Shown piece after piece: positions 50,546-60,978 of a stretch of 64,000 bases of DNA (its first letter is position 1; every line of letters begins with the position of its first letter). The stretch is taken from assembly GCA_040878325.1 (NCBI GenBank), contig JBBDMM010000018.1, positions 19,083-83,082 on the forward strand, in the 5' to 3' direction. The stretch is from Acidimicrobiia bacterium. Lineage in GTDB: Bacteria; Actinomycetota; Acidimicrobiia; Spongiisociales; UBA11373. The notes beneath the pieces were generated by a model. It searched no databases and was not told where the DNA came from. It was given only the letters and a program-made list of their open reading frames with translations. Position numbers and translations under genes: made by a program.

Positions 50546-51846
50546 CGGCGCACTCCCAGAATCAGCGGCGGTGGTGTCGCCGGCCCATCCTCGACGAGTA
50601 CCGCCGTCTCTGCCAGCGAGAGTGCCTCGGCGAGCCGATGCTCTTCGTTCCAGTGGAGGCGGAGCAGGGGGTCGCCCTTGGAGACCTCGTCACCGATGTT
50701 GACCTCGACGGTGATTCCAGGGGCGGGGTCGATGTCGTCTTCCTTGGTGGCACGGCCGGCGCCCAGCCGCATCGCGGCCACGCCGATGTCCAGGGCGTCG
50801 CATCGAGTGACAATTCCGTCGCGGCTCGCTTCTACCACGTGCTCGCCCTTGGCTACGGGAAGTAGGGACGGATCCTCGAGCACGGCGCTGTCTCCGCCTT
50901 GCGCCTCGACGACTTCCATCAACTTGTCGAAGGCCGCCCCCGAGTCGATCGCCTTCTGAAGCCGTGCCCTGGCGGCAGCCTCGTCTTCATCGATGCCACC
51001 GAGCAGCAACATCTCGGCCCCGAGGGAGAGCACGATCTCGATGAGGTCCGGCGGACCGCCCCCCTTCAGCACCTCGACCGACTCGCGGATCTCGGAGGCG
51101 TTGCCGACCTCTTTGCCGAGGGGCTGGGACATATCGGTGAGGAAGGCGGTGACGGTGGTGCCCTCAGCCTGGCCGATACCGATCATGATCTCGGCCAACT
51201 CGCGGGCATCTTCGACGTACTTCATGAAGGCACCTCGTCCCACCTTGACGTCAAGCACCAGGGCATCGATTCCCTCCGCGAGCTTCTTGGACATGATCGA
51301 CGACGCGATCAACGGGATCGAGGGGACCGTCCCGGTGGCGTCACGCAACGCGTAGATCAGGCCGTCGGCGGGGGCAATGCTCCCGGACTGGCCGGCGAGG
51401 ACGAGGCCGTGACGCTCGAGCAGCCTGCCGAACTCTGGAGGGTCGAGTTTGGTGCGAAACCCCGGGATTGTCTCCAGTTTGTCGAGGGTGCCGCCGGTGT
51501 GGCCCAGGCCGCGGCCCGAGATCATGGGGATGGCGACACCGCAGGCAGCGACAATTGGAGCGAGGGGAATGCTCACCTTGTCGCCGACTCCTCCCGTCGA
51601 GTGTTTGTCGACCTTGGGCGCCGCAATGTGGGAGAAGTCGAGGCCTTTGCCCGATTTGAGCATCGCCTCGGTCCAGGCGGCCAATTCTTGGCTGTCCAAC
51701 CCGTGGAGGTAGACGGCCATCAGCAGAGATGCCATCTGGTAGTCGGGGGCGCGGTGGGCGGTGTACTCGGCGATGAGCCATTTGATTTCCGCGGCGTCGA
51801 GGACACCCTTGTCGCGCTTGCGTTCGATCAGTTCGACGAAGTTCAT
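50542..51846 (-). CDS. deoA: Pyrimidine-nucleoside (thymidine) phosphorylase
   Basis: 434 residues. FVELIERKRDKG start, KVDKHSTGGVGDKVSIPLAPIVAACG (signature), SGRGLGHTGGTLDKLETIPG, SIPLIASSIMSKKLAEG and VKVGRGAFMK fit the PyNP/TP family. C-terminal part closes with the MRLGAGRATKEDDIDPAPGI domain. It works with cdd (39022) and punA. GTG/ATG coupling (ATGA) on both sides. Confidence 0.95.
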   Translation of the reverse strand: MNFVELIERKRDKGVLDAAEIKWLIAEYTAHRAPDYQMASLLMAVYLHGLDSQELAAWTEAMLKSGKGLDFSHIAAPKVDKHSTGGVGDKVSIPLAPIVAACGVAIPMISGRGLGHTGGTLDKLETIPGFRTKLDPPEFGRLLERHGLVLAGQSGSIAPADGLIYALRDATGTVPSIPLIASSIMSKKLAEGIDALVLDVKVGRGAFMKYVEDARELAEIMIGIGQAEGTTVTAFLTDMSQPLGKEVGNASEIRESVEVLKGGGPPDLIEIVLSLGAEMLLLGGIDEDEAAARARLQKAIDSGAAFDKLMEVVEAQGGDSAVLEDPSLLPVAKGEHVVEASRDGIVTRCDALDIGVAAMRLGAGRATKEDDIDPAPGITVEVNIGDEVSKGDPLLRLHWNEEHRLAEALSLAETAVLVEDGPATPPPLILGVRR

Positions 51847-52121
51847 CGCGGTCCCATTCTGGCGACCTTGCGGCCGTTCACCGGCACTCCCTCGGCGCGG
51901 AGACGGCGGGCGTGCTCGGCTTCATGGCCGGGCACCAGGCGTCCGGTCGAGGTGACCACCCGCCACCAGGGGTATTCACCGGTGGAGGTGGCGAGCACCC
52001 GCCCTACCGCTCGGGCGGCACCGGGTCGGCTCGCCTCGGCGGCGACCTCTCCGTATGTGACGACTTCGCCGGGACGAAGCCGCCCGAGCACCAGGGCGAC
52101 CTGTTCCTCGAAGGAAGTCAT
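51843..52121 (-). CDS. Alkyltransferase-like protein lacking the acceptor Cys
   Basis: 92 residues. MGMT/Ogt C-terminal fold: RPGEVVTYGEVAAEASRPGAARAVGRVLATST. The active site reads YPWWRVVTSTGRL, where enzymes have PCHRVV. The acceptor Cys and the His are both Trp, the ATL form. ATLs bind O6-alkylguanine and hand it to nucleotide-excision repair. Start ATG overlaps the upp stop, so it is inside a nucleoside-salvage operon. Confidence 0.9.
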   Translation of the reverse strand: MTSFEEQVALVLGRLRPGEVVTYGEVAAEASRPGAARAVGRVLATSTGEYPWWRVVTSTGRLVPGHEAEHARRLRAEGVPVNGRKVARMGPR

Positions 52122-52735
52122 ACCGTGCCGAAGAGCCGATCGCCCATGTCGCCCAGGCCCGGCTGGATGTAGAAGTGGTCGCTGAGATCACGGTCGAGCG
52201 CGGCGGCGAAGATCCGTACGTCGGGATGCTCCCGGGCCATCCGCGCCACTCCCTCCGGGGCCGCCACCACGCAGAGGCAGCGGACATCGGTGGCCCCGGA
52301 TTCGATCACCTTGTCCACTGCCCATGACAGAGATCCGCCCGTGGCCAGCATCGGCTCGAGGATCAGCACGCTGGCTTCGGCGAGGTCCGGGGGCTTGAAG
52401 TAGTACTCGACCGGTTCAGCGGTCTCCTCGTTCCTCGCCACGCCGGCGAACCCCACCTTGACCGAGGGGATCAACTCGAGCACCGCATCGAGCAGCCCCA
52501 GCCCTGCCCGCAACACCGGGATCGCCACCACCGGGGTGAGCAGGTAGCCGGTGGTCCGCTCGAGCGGGGTATCGATCTCACACTCGCTCAGTTTCAGATC
52601 GCGGGTGGCTTCCATCACCAATGCATAGGTGAGTCGCTTGGCGGCCGCCCGGAACACCTCCGGCTCGGTCCGCCGGTCACGAAGCACCGAGAGGTAGTGG
52701 AGTGCGAGCGGGTGGTCGAGCACGGTGAGGGGCAT
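52118..52735 (-). CDS. upp: Uracil phosphoribosyltransferase
   Basis: 205 residues. PLTVLDHPLALHYLSVLRD, YLLTPVVAIPVLRAGLGLLD, YYFKPPDLAEASVLILEPMLATGGSLSWAV (PRPP loop EPMLATGGS) and GLGDMGDRLFGT match Upp. It converts uracil and PRPP to UMP. First gene of the operon; a GC-rich element follows upstream at 52770-52960. Confidence 0.96.
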   Translation of the reverse strand: MPLTVLDHPLALHYLSVLRDRRTEPEVFRAAAKRLTYALVMEATRDLKLSECEIDTPLERTTGYLLTPVVAIPVLRAGLGLLDAVLELIPSVKVGFAGVARNEETAEPVEYYFKPPDLAEASVLILEPMLATGGSLSWAVDKVIESGATDVRCLCVVAAPEGVARMAREHPDVRIFAAALDRDLSDHFYIQPGLGDMGDRLFGTV

Positions 52736-52802
52736 GTGCCAACGCTACCCGCTGCCCGCCTTCAGCAAGAGCGTCCTCCCTGCCGTCTTCGGCGGGGGAG
52801 GT

Positions 52803-52822
52803 GCCGAAGCGAAGCGAGGCGG
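52803..52822 (-). repeat. CGCTTCGCTTCGGC head motif without heptamers
   Basis: GCCGAAGCGAAGCGAGGCGG on the plus strand, related to the head of the composite repeat. Confidence 0.4.
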
Positions 52823-52913
52823 AGGGGGCAGCGAAGCGAACAAAGTAGCCGACAGCGAGCACTCCAACGACCTCTTCAAGAACGGGTCCAGTCCTGCTCG
52901 CAGGGTCAGCTGC

Positions 52914-52945
52914 CCCCCTCCCCCCTGCGGGGTACTCCCCCCGGA
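52914..52945 (-). repeat. G/C block pair shared with 359-404
   Basis: On the minus strand it reads GGGGGGAGTAC, nine bases, GGGGAGGGGGGC; the same two blocks in the same order are at 363-373 and 393-404. Confidence 0.5.
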
Positions 52946-52979
52946 AGCCGGGGTGAGACGTTCTGAAAGCGTTCCTGCT

Positions 52980-53007
52980 AATCGCCAATCGCCAATCGCT
53001 ACTCGCC
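52980..53007. repeat. Heptamer array AATCGCC, 4 copies
   Basis: AATCGCC twice, then AATCGCT and ACTCGCC, 48 bp before ffh. Confidence 0.75.
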
Positions 53008-53042
53008 ATCCCGCTCCTGTCCATTGAATCGCGACGACCACC

Positions 53043-53048
53043 TAGCCT
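53043..53048 (+). promoter_or_regulatory. -10 box TAGCCT before ffh
   Basis: TAGCCT, seven bases, ATG 53056: leaderless-type spacing. Confidence 0.35.
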
Positions 53049-53055
53049 CCACAAG

Positions 53056-54396
53056 ATGTTCGACACCCTCACATCGCGCCTCTCCGGGGCCCTTGCCGCG
53101 TTGCGGGGGAAGGGGCGGCTGTCCGAGCGCGATGTCGATCAGACGCTGATCGAGGTGCGGTTGGCGTTGCTCGAGGCCGACGTCGCGGTGTCGGTGGTGT
53201 CGTCGCTACTCGACCGGGTGCGGGTGCGTGCGGTCGGCGGGGAAGTCACCAAGAGCCTGACGCCGGGTCAGCAGGTGGTGAAGATCGTCCAGGAGGAGCT
53301 CGTCGCCACTCTCGGCGCCTCGGCTGTCCCTCTCGCCGCCGCCTCGAAGCCACCGCTGGTGGTGCTGATCGTCGGTCTGCAGGGCTCGGGGAAGACCACC
53401 ACTGCGGGCAAGCTGGCCAAACGGCTCAAGAGCCAGGGGAAGCAGCCTTTGCTGGTGGCCGCCGACCTGCAGCGACCTGCTGCCATCGATCAGCTGGAGA
53501 CATTGGGTGCCCGCATCGGGGTCCCGGTGCATGTCGATCGGAGCGCGACCCCGGCGAAATTGGTCAAGTCAGCCCTCAAGGCAGCGGGGGTCGGCAACCA
53601 CGACGCGGTGGTGATCGACACGGCCGGACGGCTGCAGATCGACGAGGCGTTGATGGCGGAGCTGGCTGACGTGCGCAAGGCCGCCGCCCCCGACGAGGTG
53701 TTGCTGGTACTGGATGCGATGACCGGGCAGGACGCGGTCAATGTCGCCTCCGGGTTCCTCGAACAGACGGAGATCACGGGCCTGATCCTCTCGAAACTCG
53801 ACGGCGATGCCCGCGGTGGCGCCGCCATCTCGGCGCGAGAGGTCACCGGGGTGCCGATCAAGCTGGTCGGCGTCGGCGAAGGCCTCGATGACCTCGAGGT
53901 GTTCCATCCCGAGCGGATGGCCTCACGGATCCTGGGGATGGGGGACGTGCTCACCCTGATCGAGAAGGCCGAGGAGACGTGGGACGAAAAGGCGGCACTC
54001 GAAGCCGTGGAGAAGCTCCGGACGGCCTCTTTCAACCTCGAGGACTTCCTGGAGCAGTTCCAGCAGGTCCGGCGGATGGGGTCGATGGGCCAACTGCTTG
54101 GTATGCTCCCTGGCGCCGCCTCGGCCCTTAAAAAGGCCGAGGTTTCGGACAAGGATCTCGGCAGAGTCGAAGCGATCATCCGATCGATGACACTCGATGA
54201 GCGGCGAAACCCCAAGGTCATCGACGGCAGCCGCAAGCGCCGCATCGCAAGGGGGTCGGGCACGACCCCGCAGGACGTCAACGGCCTGTTGCGGCAGTTC
54301 GCCGAGACACAGAAGATGATGAAGGCCCTCGCCGGTGGCCGCAGCCCGATTCCTGGGCTCGGACTGCCCGGCAAGGCCCGCAAGAGGAAGAGGTGA
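53056..54396 (+). CDS. ffh: Signal recognition particle protein Ffh
   Basis: 446 residues. N domain RLSERDVDQTLIEVRLALLEADVAVSVV; G domain VLIVGLQGSGKTTTAGKLA, AADLQRPAAIDQL, VVIDTAGRLQIDE, LSKLDGDARGG. M domain: FNLEDFLEQFQQVRRMGSMGQLLGMLPGA with a Met-rich groove. It binds 4.5S RNA and signal sequences, partner of FtsY at 38045. A C-terminal Arg/Lys tail (KARKRKR) is slightly long. It starts ffh-rpsP-khpA-rimM. Confidence 0.97.
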   Translation: MFDTLTSRLSGALAALRGKGRLSERDVDQTLIEVRLALLEADVAVSVVSSLLDRVRVRAVGGEVTKSLTPGQQVVKIVQEELVATLGASAVPLAAASKPPLVVLIVGLQGSGKTTTAGKLAKRLKSQGKQPLLVAADLQRPAAIDQLETLGARIGVPVHVDRSATPAKLVKSALKAAGVGNHDAVVIDTAGRLQIDEALMAELADVRKAAAPDEVLLVLDAMTGQDAVNVASGFLEQTEITGLILSKLDGDARGGAAISAREVTGVPIKLVGVGEGLDDLEVFHPERMASRILGMGDVLTLIEKAEETWDEKAALEAVEKLRTASFNLEDFLEQFQQVRRMGSMGQLLGMLPGAASALKKAEVSDKDLGRVEAIIRSMTLDERRNPKVIDGSRKRRIARGSGTTPQDVNGLLRQFAETQKMMKALAGGRSPIPGLGLPGKARKRKR

Positions 54397-54399
54397 CCG

Positions 54400-54981
54400 A
54401 TGGCGGTGAAGATCCGCCTGACCAGAGTCGGCAAGAAGCGGCAGCCCGCCTACCGGGTGGTCGTGGCCGACTCGCGCAGCCCGCGTGACGGGCGATACAT
54501 CGAGCAGATCGGTCGTTATGACCCCACGGTCGACCCCTCGATCGTCGAGATCGACAACGACCGGGCCAAGTATTGGTTGTCCAACGGGGCGCAACCGTCG
54601 AGCCAGGTGAAGAAGTTGCTGGAGATCTCCGGCAACCTTCCGGCGCGCCCGGTCAAGGAACGCAAGGTGAAGGTGGCACCCGCGCCTGCGCCGATTGCCG
54701 AACCCGTGGCCGTCGCCGAGCCGGCGGTCGAGGCAGAGCCGGCCGTCGAGGCGGCGCCAGAACCTGAGGTTGCCGCCACTGAAGCCGCCACCGCGGCCGC
54801 CGTCGCCGAGGCAGCGGTCGAAGTCGACGACAAGGTTCTCGACATGGAGGCCGAAGGCGGGCCGGTCGCCGAGGTCCCCGAGGCCGACCCCGTAGCCGAG
54901 GCTCAGCCCGTTGCTGAGGCGGAGGGTGAGCCGGTCATCGAAGCCGCGGCAGATCCCGCGGATGAGGAGCAGCCATCATGA
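54400..54981 (+). CDS. rpsP: 30S ribosomal protein S16 with long acidic Ala/Pro/Glu extension
   Basis: 193 residues. Residues 1-80 are S16 ([57 protein letters not shown]). Ordinary S16 is about 80-100 residues. Here about 105 more follow, mainly Ala, Glu, Pro and Val in AEP-like repeats ([20 protein letters not shown]). Such tails are known in some actinobacteria; the role is unknown. Starts 3 bases after the ffh stop with GAGG before it. The stop overlaps khpA. Confidence 0.93.
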   Translation: MAVKIRLTRVGKKRQPAYRVVVADSRSPRDGRYIEQIGRYDPTVDPSIVEIDNDRAKYWLSNGAQPSSQVKKLLEISGNLPARPVKERKVKVAPAPAPIAEPVAVAEPAVEAEPAVEAAPEPEVAATEAATAAAVAEAAVEVDDKVLDMEAEGGPVAEVPEADPVAEAQPVAEAEGEPVIEAAADPADEEQPS

Positions 54982-55226
54982 AGGGCGACATCGTTCAGCG
55001 CGTCGTCGAGTACGTCTCCCGTGAAATCGTCGAGGAACCGGACTCCGTCTCGGTGACCATCGTCGAGGATGGTCCCGACGAGGTGACCGCCGAAGTGCGG
55101 GCTGCCAAGTCCGACATGGGCCGTGTCATCGGACGGCGGGGCCGCGTCGCCAAGTCGATCCGCACCCTGGCGCAGGCCGCCGCCGACGAAGAGGGCTTGC
55201 AGGCTCGGGTTGAGTTCATCGACTGA
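54978..55226 (+). CDS. khpA: KH-domain RNA-binding protein KhpA
   Basis: 82 residues. [47 protein letters not shown] with the GxxG loop (GRRG). KhpA pairs with KhpB to bind many RNAs. Position between rpsP and rimM is canonical. Confidence 0.94.
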   Translation: MKGDIVQRVVEYVSREIVEEPDSVSVTIVEDGPDEVTAEVRAAKSDMGRVIGRRGRVAKSIRTLAQAAADEEGLQARVEFID

Positions 55227-55716
55227 CGACCGCATCACCGTTGGTCGCATCGGTCGACCACACGGCGTGCGCGGTCAAGTGACGGTCGTCCTCGAACCTG
55301 GCGATCGCCCCTATTTTGAGCCCGGATCGCAGCTATGGGCCGAGGACGGGCGGGGTCTCGTAGTGGTTTCGGCATCCGCCTATCGCGACCGCGGACTCGT
55401 GGTGGGCTTCGAGGGTGTTGCCGATCGCGTTGGCGCCGAGTCACTCCGAGGCACGATCCTCTCGGTGCCCGCCGCCAGCCGCCGCGAACTCGACGACGGC
55501 GAATTCTGGCTCGACGACCTGGTCGGCCTCGAGGCCGTGGATCCTTTGGGCGCATTGCTCGGCACCGTCACCGCAATCGATTTCGGAGACGCCCAGGACC
55601 GCATCGTCGTCACCACTCCCGAGGGGCGCGAGGTAATGGTCCCCTTCGTATCGGCCTTGGTGGGCGACCCGGTGAACGGTCGCCTCGAGATAAGGGACCC
55701 CGGGGGGTTGTTCTAA
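55210..55716 (+). CDS. rimM: 16S rRNA maturation factor RimM
   Basis: About 168 residues from TTG 55210, overlapping khpA by 17 bp. ITVGRIGRPHGVRGQVTVV is the RimM start; the PRC-barrel end has ELDDGEFWLDDLVGLEAV, GTVTAIDFGDAQDRIVV and VPFVSALVGDPVNGRLEI. The start codon is inferred from homology, not from a strong ribosome site. Normally trmD comes next; here it is 7.8 kb away. Confidence 0.93.
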   Translation: MSSSTDDRITVGRIGRPHGVRGQVTVVLEPGDRPYFEPGSQLWAEDGRGLVVVSASAYRDRGLVVGFEGVADRVGAESLRGTILSVPAASRRELDDGEFWLDDLVGLEAVDPLGALLGTVTAIDFGDAQDRIVVTTPEGREVMVPFVSALVGDPVNGRLEIRDPGGLF

Positions 55717-55735
55717 GTCGGCCGCCTTCGGCTGC

Positions 55736-55754
55736 CTCCGAGCGCAGCGAGGCC
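55736..55754 (-). repeat. CTCGCTGCGCTCGG head motif at the gap stop
   Basis: CTCCGAGCGCAGCGAGGCC on the plus strand, abutting the stop of the minus-strand gap gene. Confidence 0.45.
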
Positions 55755-57760
<2,006 letters not shown>

Positions 57761-57836
57761 ATCGTGAAGGGTAATGGTCGCGCGAGGGCCTCTCTTCTGG
57801 TGAGGTGAAGTGAGGGCGATGGGCGAGTCGCCCGCG

Positions 57837-57857
57837 ATGCGCAATGCGCAACGCGCC
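57837..57857. repeat. Heptamer array ATGCGCA, 3 copies
   Basis: ATGCGCA twice and ACGCGCC, between the divergent GAPDH-like gene and cofG. Confidence 0.65.
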
Positions 57858-57876
57858 AGAGGTTGCAGGCGCGTTC

Positions 57877-57919
57877 TTGCCAATTGCGAATTGCGAATTG
57901 CGGCCGAGCGGAGCGAGCC
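57877..57919 (-). repeat. Composite repeat: four TTGCGAA heptamers plus head
   Basis: TTGCCAA, TTGCGAA twice and TTGCGGC, followed by CCGAGCGGAGCGAGC. Reverse orientation of the copy at 24490. Confidence 0.7.
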
Positions 57920-57923
57920 CTCT

Positions 57924-57929
57924 TACACT
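57924..57929 (+). promoter_or_regulatory. -10 box TACACT before cofG
   Basis: TACACT, six bases, ATG 57936. Confidence 0.4.
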
Positions 57930-57935
57930 TCCGCC

Positions 57936-59072
57936 ATGGCGCATCCGACACCGGAACCCGAGCTGGCGGGCTCGCTGCTGCGGGGGCGAGGCGACGTCGC
58001 CGGGCTCTTCGCCGAGGCGAGAAGGATGCGCGACGAGGGGAAGGGACGCACCGTCACCTACTCGCGCAAGGTGTTCGTCCCGCTGACCACCCTCTGTCGC
58101 GATCGGTGCACCTATTGCACCTTCGCCCAACCTCCCGGGGCGGGCGGGGAGTACCTGACCCCGGAGGACGTGCTCGCCATCGCCCGGGCCGGTGAGTCCC
58201 ATCGGTGTACCGAGGCGCTATTTACCCTTGGCGATCGTCCCGAAGACCGCTGGCCCCAAGCCCGTGAGTTCCTGGCCGCGCACGGTTGCGCCACGACGCT
58301 GGACTATGTGCAAATGAACACCGAGGCCGTGGTCGAGCACACCACCCTCTTCCCCCACGCCAACCCGGGGATCATGTCCGACGCCGACCTCGTCGCGCTG
58401 CGCCCGTCCAATCCTTCGATGGGGCTGATGCTCGAGAACGTGTCGCCCCGGCTGATGGAGCCGGGGATGCCGCACTTCGACTGTCCCGACAAAGACCCTG
58501 TGCTCCGCCTCGAGGTGGTGCGGGCGGCGGGGCGGGTCAAGGTGCCTTTCACCACCGGGATCCTGGTGGGGATCGGCGAGACGGTGGACGAAGTCGTCGA
58601 CAGCCTGTTCGCGCTCAGAGACGTCGGCGTGGAATCCGGCGCGGTCCAGGAAGTGATCGTTCAGAACTTCCGGGCAAAGGCCGGCACCCCCAAGCGGCGA
58701 GATGCCGAGCCAACGGTCGAGTACTTCGCCCGGGTGGTGGCCGTGGCGCGCTGGATCCTCGGCCCGGGGGTCAACCTGCAGGTCCCGCCGAATCTCACCG
58801 ACCGGTTCGAGGTATATCTCGACGCCGGCATCAACGACTGGGGTGGGGTCTCTCCGCTGACCATCGACTGGGTGAACCCCGAGGCGCCGTGGCCGCACCT
58901 GGAGGAGTTGCGGGGCCGTACCGAGGCGGCCGGATTCAGGCTGATGCCGCGGCTGCCGGTGTACCCGGAGTTCATCGATTCCGACTGGATCGACCCCGGG
59001 CTCTTGCCGGCCGTCGAGGCGGCGATCGACGACGAGGGTTACGCCCGGGCGCCCCAGATGGAGGCAGCATGA
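57936..59072 (+). CDS. cofG: FO synthase subunit CofG (radical SAM)
   Basis: 378 residues. Radical SAM CRDRCTYC at residues 54, 58 and 61, followed by FAQPPG; YVQMNTEAVVEHT, PFTTGILVGIGETVDEVVDSL and QEVIVQNFRAKAGTP are CofG motifs. It joins the product of CofH with 5-amino-6-ribitylamino-uracil to form FO, precursor of F420. ATG 57936 is supported by the -10 box. Its stop overlaps the cofH start. Confidence 0.95.
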   Translation: MAHPTPEPELAGSLLRGRGDVAGLFAEARRMRDEGKGRTVTYSRKVFVPLTTLCRDRCTYCTFAQPPGAGGEYLTPEDVLAIARAGESHRCTEALFTLGDRPEDRWPQAREFLAAHGCATTLDYVQMNTEAVVEHTTLFPHANPGIMSDADLVALRPSNPSMGLMLENVSPRLMEPGMPHFDCPDKDPVLRLEVVRAAGRVKVPFTTGILVGIGETVDEVVDSLFALRDVGVESGAVQEVIVQNFRAKAGTPKRRDAEPTVEYFARVVAVARWILGPGVNLQVPPNLTDRFEVYLDAGINDWGGVSPLTIDWVNPEAPWPHLEELRGRTEAAGFRLMPRLPVYPEFIDSDWIDPGLLPAVEAAIDDEGYARAPQMEAA

Positions 59073-60928
59073 TCACCTTCCTACGAGTTCGGCCCACCGA
59101 CATGGCCACCGAAGTGTGGGCTGCAACCCGACGCCGCGAAGGAACCACCGCCCTCGAGATCGAGCGGATCGATGATGCCTCGGTGGGCGGCGCACTCACC
59201 GGGGGAGTGCTCCCCGTGGCGAACGGACCGGGCGAGGCCGAACCAGTCGCCTGGGTCGTCGGTCCGGCGGACGCCCTCGCCCTGGTCGCACGAGGGGTTC
59301 CCGGCTGGAGGATCACCGTCGAGGACGTCGGGCCGGAAGAGGCCGTGCTCGATGCGATGGCTCGAACCCGCGCCGCATTCCTGCGCACGGGGCGCAGCCG
59401 GGTGGCAGAAGCCGCCGATCTCCTGTCGACGCCGGGAGTGGACGCGGCCGTCTCGGTCTTCGTCGACTCGGTCGACGAGGCGCTCGGGGCAGTGGGCTCC
59501 GGCGCAGGTGACCTGATCTTGCGCGATTGGGATACCGAGAGCATCGGACAGCTACGCGACGCTCTCGGCGGAAGGCTGGTCGAGCGCACCGCTCTGCCCG
59601 TTGGCGTCACCACCGATTTGGTCCGCGACCAGTTGAGCGCGGCTGGCTTCAAGGCGTGGCTCGACCTCGTCGACGGCACGGGCGCCGCCCGACCCCGCTA
59701 CTCGTGGGCGCCGGGCAAGGACGAGGGCGCACCGATTCCCGATCGTCGGATCTCGGCGGAATGGCCCGACGATGCGTGGGTCGGTGGCGCGGGACGGACG
59801 GGTGACCTATCCGCAGACCTCGCGGGCATCCTCGAACGATCGCGGGCGGGAACGCCGCCAACCCGCGACGAGGTGGAGCGCCTGTTCCGGGCCCGTGGGG
59901 ACGAGGTCGACGCCATTGCGGCCGTGGCCGACGAACTGCGGAGCCGTGCGAATGGCGACACGGTGACCTATGTGGTGAACCGGAACATCAACTACACCAA
60001 CCAGTGCTATTTCCGCTGCGGGTTCTGTGCGTTCAGCAAAGGGCCCCGGTCGCTGAACCTGCGGGGCGACCCGTATCTTCTCGAGATCCACGAAGTGGTC
60101 CATCGCACCAAGGAGGCTTGGGAACTCGGAGCCACCGAGGTCTGCCTCCAGGGCGGCATCCACCCCGACTTCACCGGCGACTTCTATGTCGCGGTTCTCG
60201 AAGCGATCAAGCAAGCGGTCCCCGAGATCCATGTACACGGGTTCACCCCCCTCGAGGTGTGGCAGGGGGCGGAGACCCTCGGCGTCACCGTCGCTGACTT
60301 CCTCACCCGCCTCAAGGAGGCGGGGCTGGGCACCCTCCCCGGAACGGCTGCCGAGATCCTCGACGACGACGTGCGTCGACATCTCTGCCCCGACAAGGTG
60401 ACGACCGCGGAGTGGGCCCGGGTGATGGTCACCGCACACGAGATGGGGCTCCGGTCCACCTCGACCATGATGTTCGGCCATATCGATGGCCCCACCTCGT
60501 GGGCCAATCACTACGAGGTGCTGCGTGACATCCAGCGCAGAACCGGCGGGTTCACCGAGTTCGTCCCCCTGCCATTCGTGCATATGGGTGCGCCGATCTA
60601 CCTGAGGGGCCGGGCGCGCCCCGGTCCCACCTGGGACGAGGTGGTGTTGGTCCACGCGGTGGCGCGCATCGCCTTCGACGGCCTGATCCCGAACATCCAG
60701 GCCTCGTGGGTGAAGTTGGGCCTGGGCGGGGGGACGGCTCTCCTCCGCGCCGGCTGCAACGACATGGGCGGCACCCTCATGGACGAGAACATCTCCCGGG
60801 CCGCCGGCGCCGCTCACGGCCAGCTGGTGACGGCCGACGAGATGGAGGCGGCCATCCGCGCCGCCGGTCGCACCCCAGCCCGCCGTAACACTCTGTACGA
60901 GTTGGTTGACCAGGCGATTAGCGATTAG
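59069..60928 (+). CDS. cofH: FO synthase subunit CofH with a large N-terminal extension
   Basis: 619 residues. The C-terminal 370 are CofH: VNRNINYTNQCYFRCGFCAFSKG with Cys313, 317 and 320, then CLQGGIHPDFTGDFY, HGFTPLEVWQGA, LPGTAAEILDDDVR and STSTMMFGHIDG. Usual CofH length is about 350-380. The first 245 residues (from MITFLRVRPTDMATEVWAATRR) are not part of that family; no motif is recognised, though short Asp/Leu-rich helices are plentiful. The open frame further upstream (58286) is a shadow of cofG. A heptamer array covers the stop codon. Confidence 0.93.
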   Translation: MITFLRVRPTDMATEVWAATRRREGTTALEIERIDDASVGGALTGGVLPVANGPGEAEPVAWVVGPADALALVARGVPGWRITVEDVGPEEAVLDAMARTRAAFLRTGRSRVAEAADLLSTPGVDAAVSVFVDSVDEALGAVGSGAGDLILRDWDTESIGQLRDALGGRLVERTALPVGVTTDLVRDQLSAAGFKAWLDLVDGTGAARPRYSWAPGKDEGAPIPDRRISAEWPDDAWVGGAGRTGDLSADLAGILERSRAGTPPTRDEVERLFRARGDEVDAIAAVADELRSRANGDTVTYVVNRNINYTNQCYFRCGFCAFSKGPRSLNLRGDPYLLEIHEVVHRTKEAWELGATEVCLQGGIHPDFTGDFYVAVLEAIKQAVPEIHVHGFTPLEVWQGAETLGVTVADFLTRLKEAGLGTLPGTAAEILDDDVRRHLCPDKVTTAEWARVMVTAHEMGLRSTSTMMFGHIDGPTSWANHYEVLRDIQRRTGGFTEFVPLPFVHMGAPIYLRGRARPGPTWDEVVLVHAVARIAFDGLIPNIQASWVKLGLGGGTALLRAGCNDMGGTLMDENISRAAGAAHGQLVTADEMEAAIRAAGRTPARRNTLYELVDQAISD

Positions 60929-60934
60929 CGATTG
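60914..60934. repeat. Heptamer array GCGATTA, 3 copies, across the cofH stop
   Basis: GCGATTA twice then GCGATTG. The first two copies encode the last residues (AISD) and stop of cofH, so the array has grown into coding sequence. Confidence 0.7.
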
Positions 60935-60957
60935 GCGACCTGGCCACCCAATCCTTC

Positions 60958-60978
60958 TTGATTCTTGATTCTTGATTC
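60958..60978. repeat. Heptamer array TTGATTC, 3 copies
   Basis: TTGATTC three times, ending exactly where the stop codon of the minus-strand lipoprotein begins (60979). Confidence 0.8.

Noticed and set aside
52736..53055. SRP RNA gene next to ffh
   Set aside because: No conserved GGAAGGAAGCA-type tip was seen; the region holds only G/C blocks and a heptamer array.
58286..59068. Upstream extension of the CofH frame by 261 codons
   Set aside because: It overlaps cofG almost entirely and is Arg/Gly-rich shadow; ATG 59069 overlaps the cofG stop in the normal way.
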